64,000 nt of DNA from positions 829,339-893,338 of the forward strand of contig RHPI01003156.1 in the NCBI GenBank assembly GCA_009103225.1, given 5' to 3'. Shown in pieces: positions 1-9,984 of the stretch; within the stretch, counting starts at the first letter, position 1, and every line of letters starts with the position of its first letter. This DNA comes from Chlorokybus atmophyticus. Taxonomy: Eukaryota; Streptophyta; Chlorokybophyceae; Chlorokybales; Chlorokybaceae. The notes under the pieces were generated by a model that searched no databases, had not been told where the DNA came from, and saw nothing but the letters and a program-made list of their open reading frames with translations. A program made the translations under genes and the position numbers.

Positions 1-3000
1 CCTACCACATCAATAATCACGACAGATTAGATACCAATCAATTCAACCCTCATTAAACATACAACAACAAAACCATAGCAACACATTTTATAGCCAACAG
101 CTTACCGTATTGCTCTTGCAATTCCAATAAATGTTCAACACGCAAATAAAATGTCTGATCTTGAATTGGGTCAGTCACCTACAACCACAACTCAAATGAG
201 TATCACACAAATGAATTAGCTCATAAACGACATAATGATTTGTAATTATCACCTCCTGCAAAGGGGCATTGTGAAGATAACGAAATCGGTGTTTATTCTC
301 CACCAGATATGCACGCAGCTTGTTGACATCTTAACGATGAAAGATATCCCATACAGCTCCGCCAGTAGGTGCCTAACACAAATCATCAACTGACGACAAT
401 TGCAAGTGGGGCAAGTGGGGCAATTGCAAGTAGACATACACCTATCAATATATGTCAGCAAATATACATACCGTATTTTGCATACGAGCTTTTCCCGATA
501 ACTTTTTCGCTGCACACGAACTTCATCACCACATGGATCCTGAGTGAACATCAACACATTGACCTATAGATGATGCCCAAGTTATCAAACCATATAACAC
601 TACCATAATCAACAATTCAATCACTCACCGCATCAGACATGTCGCAGTGTAAATGCGTAACAGAATTCCCCACCTCACGTTCCTCTTCGCATCCATAACC
701 AATGTAGCATTTCGGACCCAAATCCGCAGGAATGTGCTCCTGCAAATGAATATGGTGACAACATATTCTCATCTCACATACTTTCCGAAAATATGTAACT
801 CGCTATATTTGAAACACCCAATCCCTCTCTTATCTCTCACGCTAACCCTATGCATGCCTAACGCTATCCCTACCCTCTCCCTCTCCCTCTCCGTGATCCT
901 CTCCCTCCCCCTTCCCAGCTTCTATCCCTCTCCCTATTCCTCCCCCTATCTCTATCCCTGCCCTATCTTGCCCTATCCTTATCCATCTCCTTGTCCCTCT
1001 CCCTCCCCATCTCCCTCTCCCTCTCCCTCTTTTATACCTCTCCATATCGCTATCCTACTCCTCTCTCTCTCCCTCTCCCTCCCTCTCCTTCATATCCCTG
1101 ACCCTATCCCTCTCCCTCTCCCTGTTGCTGTCTCTCTCCCTCTCCCTTTCCCTCTTCGTCTCCCTCTCACTCTTCTATCCCTCTCCATGTTCGTCTGCCT
1201 ATCCCTCTCCCTCTCCCTCTCCCTCTCCCTCTTCTAACCCCCCCCTAGCCCTATGCCTCTCCCTATCTCTATCCCTACCCTCTCCCTCTCCCTCTCCCTC
1301 ACCCGCTCTCCCCTCCTTCTCCCTATCCTTATCCGTCTCCCTACCCCTATCCCTCTACCTCTCTCTCTCCCTCACGTTCCTCTTCGCATCCATAACCAAT
1401 GTAGCATTTCGGACCCAAATCCGCAAGCATGTGCTCCTGCAAATGAATATGGTGACAACATATTGTCATCTCACATACTTTCCGAAAATATGTAACTCGC
1501 TATATCTGAAACACCCAATCCCTCTCTTATCTCTCACGCTAACCCTATGCATGCCTAACGCTATCCCTACCCTCTCCCTCTCCCTCTCCGAGATCCTCTC
1601 CCTCCCCCTGTTCAGCTTCTATCCCTCTCCCTATTCCTCCCCCTATCTCTATCCCTGCCCTATCTTGCCCTATCCTTATCCATCTCCTTGTCCCTCTCCC
1701 TCCCCATCTCCCTCTCCCTCTCCCTCTTCTATACCTCTCCATATCGCTATCCTACTCCTCTCTCTCTCTCCCTCTCCCTCCCTCTCCTTCCTATCCCTGA
1801 CCCTATCCCCCTCCCTCTCCCTGTTGCTGTCTCTCTCCCTCTCCCTTTCCCTCTTCGTCTCCCTCTCACTCTTCTATCCCTCTCCATGTTCGTCTGCCTA
1901 TCCCTCTCCCTCTCCCTCTCCCTCTCCCTCTTCTAACCCCCCCCTAGCCCTATGCCTCTCCCTATCTCTATCCCTACCCTCTCCCTCTCCCTCTCCCTCA
2001 CCCGCTCTCCCCTCCTTCTCCCTATCCTTATCCGTCTCCCTACCCCTATCCCTCTACCTCTCTCTCTCCCTCACGTTCCTCTTCGCATCCATAACCAATG
2101 TAGCATTTCGGACCCAAATCCGCAAGCATGTGCTCCTGCAAATGAATATGGTGACAACATATTGTCATCTCACATACTTTCCGAAAATATGTAACTCGCT
2201 ATATCTGAAACACCCAATCCCTCTCTTATCTCTCACGCTAACCCTATGCATGCCTAACGCTATCCCTACCCTCTCCCTCTCCCTCTCCGAGATCCTCTCC
2301 CTCCCCCTGTTCAGCTTCTATCCCTCTCCCTATTCCTCCCCCTATCTCTATCCCTGCCCTATCCTTATCCATCTCCTTGTCCCTCTCCCTCCCCATCTCC
2401 CTCTCCCTCTCCCTCTTCTATACCTCTCCATATCGCTATCCTACTCCTCTCTCTCTCTCCCTCTCCCTCCCTCTCCTTCCTATCCCTGACCCTATCCCCC
2501 TCCCTCTCCCTGTTGCTGTCTCTCTCCCTCTCCCTTTCCCTCTTCGTCTCCCTCTCACTCTTCTATCCCTCTCCCTGTTCGTCTCCCTATCCCTCTCCCT
2601 CTCCCTCTCCCTCTCCCTCTTCTAACCCCCCCCTAGCCCTATGCCTCTCCCTATCTCTATCCCTACCCTCTCCCTCTCCCTCTCCCGCTCCCTCCCTGCT
2701 TCTCCCTATCCCTATCCTTATCCGTCTCCCTACCCTTGTTCCTGTCCCTATCCCTATCTATCTCCCTCTCCATGTCCCTCCTTGTATCCCTCACCCTGTG
2801 CCTCTCCCTACTTTATCCCTACCGTACCCCTCTCCCTCTTGCATCCCTCTCCCTACCCCTATCCCTCTCCCTATATCTATCCCTACCTTACCCCACCCTA
2901 CCCCGAAAAAAGCAAAAACGTGGTAATGTGCAATAACATTATGCAACCACATTAATCCACATTAATCAACACATACCTCAGGATCATAACATAATTGGCT

Positions 3001-6000
3001 AAATTCACCGTTTTGATGCGTGTACTCTTTTTAAGGCAACATGTCTATGAAATCTGCATAAAGCTCAGGTAGCACATCTTGTAAAGAAGCCTAACAATAC
3101 AAAACAACATTATTATCAATACACAAATACAGCATTTTTTTGGCCACAGATGCCAACGAACCTTTGTAGGCCAATTCTTTATTTTGAAGAATTTGCGTGT
3201 GTGGTCGGGAGTATCATACCCATGTGCGAAGCCTCGGAAAAACTCGGCAGTACTCAACTTGACCTGAACAACAACAATGCAATGAGGACAAACAAACCCA
3301 ATAATATAAACACAATTAATAAACCTACCTCACACCATCCATCACAATCCAACACAACAACAGAGGGGGAGATGCTGCCGATATCACGCCGTAAACTTCG
3401 AACGCTCAAATCAACACTCATTTCACCAGTTTGTCTGATACGCTCCACAACGACGGGATGTCCACGTCGCAAATGCCATTGGAAATGGCTCAACCTAGCT
3501 TTATCTACAAACAACATAATTAAATGAGTTTAACACAATGCACATACACACACCCTTAAACTGGTCATGATCTTACCTTTGTTGAATTTTACCAGTGGGA
3601 TACGAAACACGTCATAGTCCTGTAACAACAACACAATTATGAAACGGACAAATCACAACCAACTGAACTAAACAATAGATAGGACAAAACAACCATAGCG
3701 TTGACATTTACCTTACTAGTCTCGTACACAGGTAGATAGATAGCTTGCACCGCCATATGCGCCCAATCAGAATGCACCACAACACCTCTATTAACATGTA
3801 CATTATCAACACGATTTAATGCAAACACGAAGCATCACACAAGCAACACCTGTATGATGGTCTGATCGATTTCCTCTCACGCATTTCCATGCATAGCTTG
3901 CAACCCTGTGCAACAAACCAGGTTAAATAAAACAATATATAGCAACATCGTCAAACAATCACCAGAAAAAGGGAACAAATATACCTCATCAACCACAGCT
4001 TCAGAAGGGCCCTTCGACAGTTGCGAGACTTTTAAACGTAAAGCAGCGCGGTCTATATGAAAGACTTGCTGCACACGAATAGCACCTACATGGCTAACAT
4101 CGTTGCACAATGCTATACAAGATGAACTACATCGTTCAAGAAAGCACTGTGCACAAATATCAAAACCTTTGCACAATACACATGTGCAATGTATGTCTTC
4201 AATACTCCCGCGACATCGATTACTGCAAACGCATTTAGTCACATGTGCAAGGTAGAGGCAACTCAACAAAAAAGCTTTCAAATAGCAAAAAGTAGAGAAC
4301 AGTGGGATAAGGACAGGGAAAGGGATAAGAATATGATACGAACAGGGATAGGGATAGGAAGAGGGAGACCGAGAAAAAGGAATAGAAAAGTAGGAAAAGG
4401 GATACAAATATGGATAGGCAGAGGGATAGGATAACGGATAGGGATAGGGAGTAGGGGATATACATAAGGAAAAGAAATAAGGATAGTGATAGGTAGAGGA
4501 TAGGAACAGGGATAGGAATAGGAACAGGGGGAGAGAGAGAGAAAAGTAGATAGAGTCAAGGATAGGAAAGGATACAAATAAGGATAGGGATAGGGAATAG
4601 GGGTTGGAGAATAAGAGTGCGTGGAAGGGAAAGGGATAAGGAAAATCACGAGGATAGGGAGAGGGATAAATATAAAAAGACAAATAGCAGAGGGGAAATA
4701 GGGATAGGGGAATAAGAGGGATAGGGGTAGGAATATGATCAGAATAGGAGATAGGCGATAGAAGATAGGAGGATAGGTGGGGGTTGTATTAAGTATAGAT
4801 GCAAAGGAAAGGAATAAGATAGGGGCAAGTATAGAGCATAGGTAGAGTGCGAGGCTTACCAAAGTAACCGTGCACAAACCACAGTAGGTAGATCCATTAG
4901 TTGGTGTTGTTCTAGAAACACAAAGTCAATAACAACCACAAAAGCAAAAAAACACAAACCGAGTACAACAACAAACTTACTTGTTAAAGTCAAGGTGTCC
5001 AATTGGAGCTCAATGATAGTGATAACCACCTTGGCAACATGTTGCAGTATATAGCTCATAGTGCCAGATTTGATACTCATAGGAATTTCTCTTGCCTGTA
5101 AATTCCATCACATATGACTATACCACACACCACAAGGCAAAGCATACACCACAAAATTACCGCCGCACCTTACGTTGCCTAGATGACAACACATTTTCAA
5201 GATCTATCTCTTCAAGAGCACGCTTGCCGGTCTTCTTCCCTGGCTTGCCTTTGTTGCCTCGAGTTTTCCCTTGTTTTGTACCCTTTGCAACCTCCTCACA
5301 TGCACCTGTTCAACCGATACATATCAAACACATAACACACAATTCAAGCACATACAACCCACAACATACCGCCATCACTGTGCAGCACAACCGGAGAAGC
5401 CACCGTACAACCAACGCCATCAGGTGCATCTGGACATACAAAAAATATAACAAAAATTAGCACTAGCTGAGATCCGAGATGAATGCAACACTGTATGTAC
5501 AACACAACATGAAGCAAACAGTAACACATGGACACCGCACCGCGCGGCACCGCGGCATCCTCTAGCTGTTGCAGACGCTGCGACAATCCTGCAATCAACT
5601 CATGGGCATGATCCAGTCGCTGCCGCAAGTGCACATTCTCCTCATCACAAATAGCAAGCTGCTCCTGCATCATCACACTAGACACCTCCCACATCTCCGC
5701 CATATCATCCACTTGCAACCGCAACCTACTGGCTTCCCTATCGCGAGTTGCAAGTTCCTCATGCAAGACAACCTGCAATAACAACAAATGAGGAACAACA
5801 ATCACAAACAGACACACATGTCCACGAGCAATTACTTGTCTGCACACCACCAACACGTACACGTCGTGACACCAGCTGATCTTGCAGAGCAGATGAGTTG
5901 AACACTGCTGCCTCTTCAACAACATATGGAACGGCAGGACTGCCTTCCGCCGCAGCAGCGGGAACCGGCAAGGCAATCAGTGGTTGCTTGCCCTACAACA

Positions 6001-6512
6001 ACAAACCACACTAACTTTGCAACCATATTGCAAAACCAAACAAACAGTAACACATGAATACATACCTTGAATGCCTTGAACGCTTGTTTCGCTCGGGCCC
6101 AGGTACCTGCACACTGCATAATACAACATGGAACAACAACAAGCCATACACATAATGTTACAGTTACAATAGCAATAACACATACAAAATCGGGCTGCTG
6201 CATAAAGGCACGCTCCAATGGACGAACATGACGAGGACGCTGTCCCACCTGATATGGTAAAAACCATAAGTACTCATAATGTCAACAAGATAGTACAATA
6301 GAGATAATACAGCACAAACTTACTTGAATGGTAAGAAGAATAGCCTTGGCTAAGGTTTTCATATCAGCACCACTCTCCTCACCACCACCATGGAACCGCA
6401 TACGGAAATAACGACAGGTGGCGGTTTGCAGATGCTGACGAACTTTGAAAAGATCACCCACTTTCACATTGGACCCACAGTAACGACATCCCCATTCACA
6501 CAAACTAGCCAT
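1..6512 (-). CDS. KDM3-type JmjC histone demethylase, 3' end beyond window, two in-frame TAA
   Basis: Fe(II)/2-oxoglutarate enzyme expected to remove methyl groups from histone H3K9 in the nucleus (family knowledge: plant IBM1/JMJ25, animal KDM3). Readable exons on the minus strand: 6512-6324 (ATG; BED-like CRYC...H...C finger), 6248-6186, ~6115-6066, 5994-~5844, 5771-~5525 (coiled coil), 5427-5371, 5307-~5166 (Lys/Arg-rich, NLS-like), 5098-4983, ~4908-4862 (CGLC), ~4232-3984 (Cys-rich, ends FDICAQC), 3907-3854 (CKLC), ~3797-3712, 3619-3577, 3504-3329 ([15 protein letters not shown]), 3263-3162, 3090-2977, 739-629 ([10 protein letters not shown] and the iron-binding HxD in HLHCDMSDA), 563-486, 372-253 (GGAVWDIF), 178-106 (PIQDQTFYL). 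The second iron histidine lies beyond the window. TAA codons interrupt exons at 3031-3033 and 331-333. The link of the N-terminal exons (above ~4.9 kb) to the JmjC part is inferred from strand, phase and spacing. It could be a pseudogene. Confidence 0.5.
674..2700. repeat. Tandem repeat, ~698-bp unit, about three copies, carrying part of a JmjC exon
   Basis: Units start at 674, 1371 and 2070, giving periods of 697 and 699 bp; the third copy degenerates after about 2650. Each unit begins with the last 66 exon bases (22 codons, [10 protein letters not shown] region, read on the minus strand) plus the splice acceptor of the 739-629 exon, then runs into CCCTCTC/CCCTAT pyrimidine arrays. Only the first unit continues into the rest of the exon with the iron-binding HxD motif. 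Confidence 0.5.
800..2905. repeat. Degenerate (CCCTCTC/CCCTAT)n pyrimidine array within a KDM3 intron
   Basis: About 2 kb of near-pure C/T on the plus strand, built from CCCTCTCC, CCCTATCC and CCCTACCC words. It lies between the demethylase exons at 3090-2977 and 739-629, so it is intronic and purine-rich in the transcript. The words resemble degenerate telomere-like repeats, but no canonical run such as CCCTAAA is present. Long SPSPSL-type ORFs read from it are artefacts of composition. Confidence 0.5.
4300..4850. repeat. (GGGATA)n-type purine array in another KDM3 intron
   Basis: Plus-strand words GGGATAGG, GGAATAGG and AGGATAGG are the reverse complement of the CCCTAT words of the 0.8-2.9 kb array. 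It falls between the exons at ~4908-4862 and ~4232-3984. No coding signal is seen in it on either strand. Confidence 0.5.
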
Positions 6513-7120
6513 GAAATAAAAACTCCTGCACATCGTTAACATCGTTCACACACAGTTGCCGTACAATACCATAAAGCATGATAAAATTACGTAAACACCA
6601 TTCTACCTTCACACGTAAAAAACTGTAGTTAATCTACTCTCGAATGCTCCAGTGTCGTCACCAGCGGCACCTGACCTCACCCCACACCACCACCACATCA
6701 TACCTATCATACAAACGACCCTGTCACATCCACAACACGAACACATTAAGCAACCGCCGCCGCCGATGTCAGTCACACAGTCGTAACACATGGCAGCAAA
6801 CGTACTTTCATCAGCTGTTCAGCTGCCGTATGCGCCTGCGGCTGTCTACGGCGACTGCGCTCACCCCACGCCGCACATCAACCCGTCACGTCCACACGCC
6901 AGTACAGCGGACGACCGCCGCCGCCGCCGCCGCCAACGACAACCAGACAGATGTACCGCCTGGCCGGCGCCGTAAAACGCTAAACCCTAATACACGTTCC
7001 AAATCCTATTAACACACAAAGGAAAACCGACATTTGGAAATGCCGATAGCTAACAACCGCCCATTATAACCAAACATATTTCACATCCACCAACGCAACC
7101 ATATAGGAATACTAATACGA
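6513..7120. other. Region upstream of KDM3 exon 1, no gene recognised
   Basis: It holds CAC/CAA-rich sequence, a short GCC-repeat run at about 6915-6940 and a CTAAACCCTAA word near 6982. No conserved protein is read on either strand. It probably contains the promoter or 5' UTR of the minus-strand demethylase gene, but no TATA or initiator element is convincing. Confidence 0.5.
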
Positions 7121-7129
7121 AAGTTTTGA

Positions 7130-7801
7130 TTCGAGCCCTGTCAGCCTCCATCCTAGTTTGCTTGTACATTTGCATGCGCGTGTGAGTGACACTGTGCATG
7201 TTGTTGTGCTCATTTTGCATATTTGTATGCATTGTGAGCTGCTGCTTAACCTGGGGATGTAGGTTAAACGGTCCAGATCTTTTGATTTCTGATCCAACGG
7301 GCCCATTGTTTACACCGCCCAGCCTATCAGAAGGCTGGAGGCGGTACAGCGCGAGTTTCGCGCGTTTGTCGGACCTCGACCGGACGTTGCCGGTCGCAAC
7401 CGGCGTCTTTTTATCATTTAATCATTTAATCATTTGTGCTTTATAAACGCTTATTTGGGTAAGTGTCTGAGGGATTCTTACCCTCTATTCTCTTAGCTCT
7501 TATTCTAACTACCATACCATAAAGGGTGGACGGCCTCTGTGGACGGCCCCTCGCTTCCTAGTGTCAGAGCAAGTCTCGCCTATGCCAATCGGGCGTGAAA
7601 ACATTTAAACAAAATCATGTGTGGGGGNNNNNNNNNNNNNNNNNNNNNNNNNNNNNNNNNNNNNNNNNNNNNNNNNNNNNNNNNNNNNNNNNNNNNNNNN
7701 NNNNNNNNNNNNNNNNNNNNNNNNNNNNNNNNNNNNNNNNNNNNNNNNNNNNNNNNNNNNNNNNNNNNNNNNNNNNNNNNNNNNNNNNNNNNCTCGCTTC
7801 C
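7130..7801 (+). repeat. 5' LTR of element A (with assembly gap)
   Basis: About 400 bp are nearly identical to 24100-24486. It contains a hairpin (CCGCCCAGCC...GGCTGGAGGCGG) near 7314-7344 and ends just before the primer site. The exact 5' boundary is not visible. The LTR end and start of the leader appear twice (7545-7627 and 7793-7870) around the N gap, so this stretch is probably mis-assembled. Confidence 0.5.
7628..7792. other. Assembly gap (165 N)
   Basis: A run of N preceded by a G run and flanked on both sides by the same LTR-end/leader sequence (CTCGCTTCCT...). The G-rich tract that follows the leader at 7861-7888 probably broke the assembly. Frames crossing it mean nothing. Confidence 0.5.
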
Positions 7802-7813
7802 TGGTATCAGAGC
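7802..7813 (+). promoter_or_regulatory. Primer binding site of element A (tRNA-iMet type)
   Basis: TGGTATCAGAGC is the standard plant-type primer site complementary to the 3' end of initiator Met tRNA. It sits directly after the LTR and primes minus-strand cDNA. The copy at 7555-7567 reads TAGTGTCAGAGC, a mutated version on the other side of the gap. Confidence 0.5.
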
Positions 7814-7978
7814 AAGTCTCGCCTACGCCAATCGGGCGTGAAAACATTTAAATAAAATCATGGGGGGGGTGGGGGGTGGGGGGGGGGTTACAATTGCAAT
7901 AAACCTTGGGCCTATCAGATTAGTACAATGAGTACTAACAGCGGGGATTCCGTCAATGACGATATCAACCCTTAAGAA

Positions 7979-8075
7979 ATTGAGGAGGTTACCGACAATA
8001 TGTATAGTAGCACGATATATACATACTGTCGGTATCCTCCTCTTGGTAGTATCTGCAATAGTATTGCAGATACTA
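7979..8075 (+). other. Two successive stem-loops in the element A leader
   Basis: First stem: 7982-8005 pairs with about 8019-8042 (GAGGAGG-TACCGACA arm and its complement). Second stem: 8049-8073, GTATCTGCAAT, loop AGT, ATTGCAGATAC. Both are kept in the second copy at 24668-24758. They may be RNA signals of the leader; no function is proven. Confidence 0.5.
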
Positions 8076-8118
8076 TGACCAGCATTTCTGCCCCAAGAGC
8101 AGCACCTATTGTGCCTAA

Positions 8119-9185
8119 TTGCCACAAAAGAAATTTCCAATGCCAACTAAAATATTTTTTTCGAGGAAATCCCATGAAGATGTTGGTCGGTGGATTTCAC
8201 ACTCAGCGCGGTTGTATCAGTGGTCTGAGGATGAGAAGTTTAATTTGACAACCACATGCTTGCGCAATGGCGCACAAGATTGGTTCGACCAGTCTGATTG
8301 AAATAGTTGAAAATAATTTAAGGAGCGCTACACGTGCGCTTTGACACTGTTGATTCCAATGTGTGGACGACGAAACTGAACAGTCGTAAACAGGAAGTTG
8401 GTGAATCAGTGTAAATATACACGGATGGCATTCAAGTCCTCATAGACAAACTCGGGAGGAAAACCTTCCCCGCAACGTGGCGCAAGGTACGCTTTATTCA
8501 AGGACTTCTCCCTCACCTACATGAAAAAGGTGACTGCACGCATACCTGAAACCTTAGGAAATGCATTACGGGATGCAAGATATTTTGAGTCCGCGGCCTT
8601 GGTGCAACAGCAAACAAAGGCTAAAGACGAAGACGAAGGTCAATGCTGTACAAGCACGTGATCCGGCATACAATGCACTTGAGACAAAGGTTGACCTTAC
8701 TCAAAAGCTTCAGCATTAGCGCGAGCAAACTCTCACACCCAACTGGTGAAGCAAACCAAGTACTCCAAGCACAAAAGTGGTAACAAACCAGAGTCAAGCT
8801 ACAGTGGTATTAAGAAGAACTTCAACAGAAGCAACATGCACTGCACATGTTGTAACAAATCGGGTCACACTGCAAAAGGATGCTTCATTAATGAGAGGGA
8901 TGAATTGCGCAAGTGCACAAATCCTCACAGCGACAAGTGCAGCTAGTGAGTTTGCAAGACTTGGTCACTGAGGACACTGCTTTTGCAATCACAAGTCTTA
9001 CCTCAGGTGGGAAGACCTTTATACCTCCCAAAGCTGAGGTGAGAGCAAGTGTGTCACAAGTTGACATCACAGATTTACCGAATGTGCAAGTACCCAAAGG
9101 TGCTAAGTACAATGTGATCGAACAGTTGGACAATATGACAGCTAAAATCTTGCACTTGCTCAAGGTTAGCCCCAAGTATCATTAA
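8119..9185 (+). pseudogene. gag of element A, broken
   Basis: The capsid-like start reads SHEDVGRWISHSARLYQW (8119-8301), typical of gypsy Gag, then hits stops at 8299 and beyond. Further on, 8746-8946 has a CCHC zinc knuckle (CTCCNKSGHTAKGC) for RNA binding. Frameshifts separate the pieces, so no complete Gag can be made from this copy. Confidence 0.5.
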
Positions 9186-9219
9186 CACTTGCTCGATTAC
9201 TTGCATAAGTTCAACCAAG

Positions 9220-9462
9220 TTGGCCAATGAAATTAAAGGTATCAAAACTACAGAGTTTCTCAGCGCGATTGCCACCATGGCTGTGCGCTATAAAAGTACA
9301 ATAGCAATGGTTCACGTCAGTGGCCATGAGTTGGAAGCTGTCGTAGACTCTGGTGCGGCTTGCACCGTAATGGGCATTGCGACTGCTCGCAAGCTTGGGC
9401 TTGAGAAAACAATGCAAGCCACAATGTGCACTATGCGCATAGCCAACGGACAGGAATTGTAA
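9220..9462 (+). pseudogene. Retropepsin (protease) fragment of element A
   Basis: It contains VVDSGAACTVMG, the catalytic D-S/T-G loop of an aspartic retropepsin followed by the usual hydrophobic strand, as in gypsy protease that cleaves the Gag-Pol polyprotein. The downstream flap/C-terminal part resumes at about 9860 in shifted frames, after an unrelated insertion. Confidence 0.5.
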
Positions 9463-9855
9463 CAGCACCACCGTCGCTGGTGATGCCCCTTCAATCCTCT
9501 ACCCACACCCACACCGCCTATGACAAGCCTTTCAGCGGCGTGGCCGCCGCTGAGCAGAGAACTAAAATATCCCTTACATCAGTTTGATGTGACCTTTTAT
9601 ATCAAGAGTATATCAAATGTATACCTCTCAATAATTCACTCACAATTGAAAGATACCTATCGTAAGGTACCTGACGAGATAGTGATCACATTTTATCAAA
9701 TGTGACACTAAATACGCTTGAATAAGCGGTTCTACACCCATTGGGACTTATTGAAGCTATCATAAAGCATCGTAGCCTTTAATAAGCGAGGAACCGTAGA
9801 AAAGAGGTAAAAATAAGCATATATTTAGATACTTATTTATACAAAATGTGTTATT
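9463..9855. other. AT-rich insertion splitting the protease of element A
   Basis: About 390 bp without similarity to gypsy coding sequence lie between the protease start and its continuation at about 9860 (PITIALSLHECSFLG). It contains partly inverted motifs such as GTGACCTTTTATATCAA and ATTTTATCAAATGTGACAC. No clear terminal inverted repeat or target-site duplication was found, so its nature is open. Confidence 0.5.
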
Positions 9856-9984
9856 TAGGTAGCAATAATACCCCTATTACTATTGCTCTCTCGTTACATG
9901 AATGTTCCTTCCTCGGCACATTACCACAGCATGACATCACAATTGGCAATGTGACACGAGCAGTGGATATAAATAAGTCCATCA

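Noticed and set aside
674-2700. CRISPR-like array
   Set aside because: The repeats are ~698-bp tandem units with pyrimidine microsatellite and exon sequence in a eukaryotic intron, not short direct repeats with unique spacers.
800-2905. True telomere or interstitial telomeric repeat
   Set aside because: Words are CCCTCTC, CCCTAT and CCCTACC without a regular telomere unit; resemblance only.
653-2955. Long overlapping ORFs rich in SLSLPLPSPS on both strands
   Set aside because: They are translations of CCCTCTC/CCCTAT microsatellite within an intron; all frames are open from composition alone.
3877-4877. Large minus-strand ORFs rich in YPYPF across 4.3-4.85 kb
   Set aside because: Translation of the GGGATA array; only the part at ~4232-3984 (Cys-rich exon) shows conserved features.
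7595-7855. ORFs containing long X runs
   Set aside because: They cross the 165-N gap and carry no information.
7928-8120. Gag N-terminus starting MSTNSGDSVNDDINP
   Set aside because: It has a TAA and a frameshift shared by both copies and overlaps the stem-loops, so it is more likely untranslated leader.
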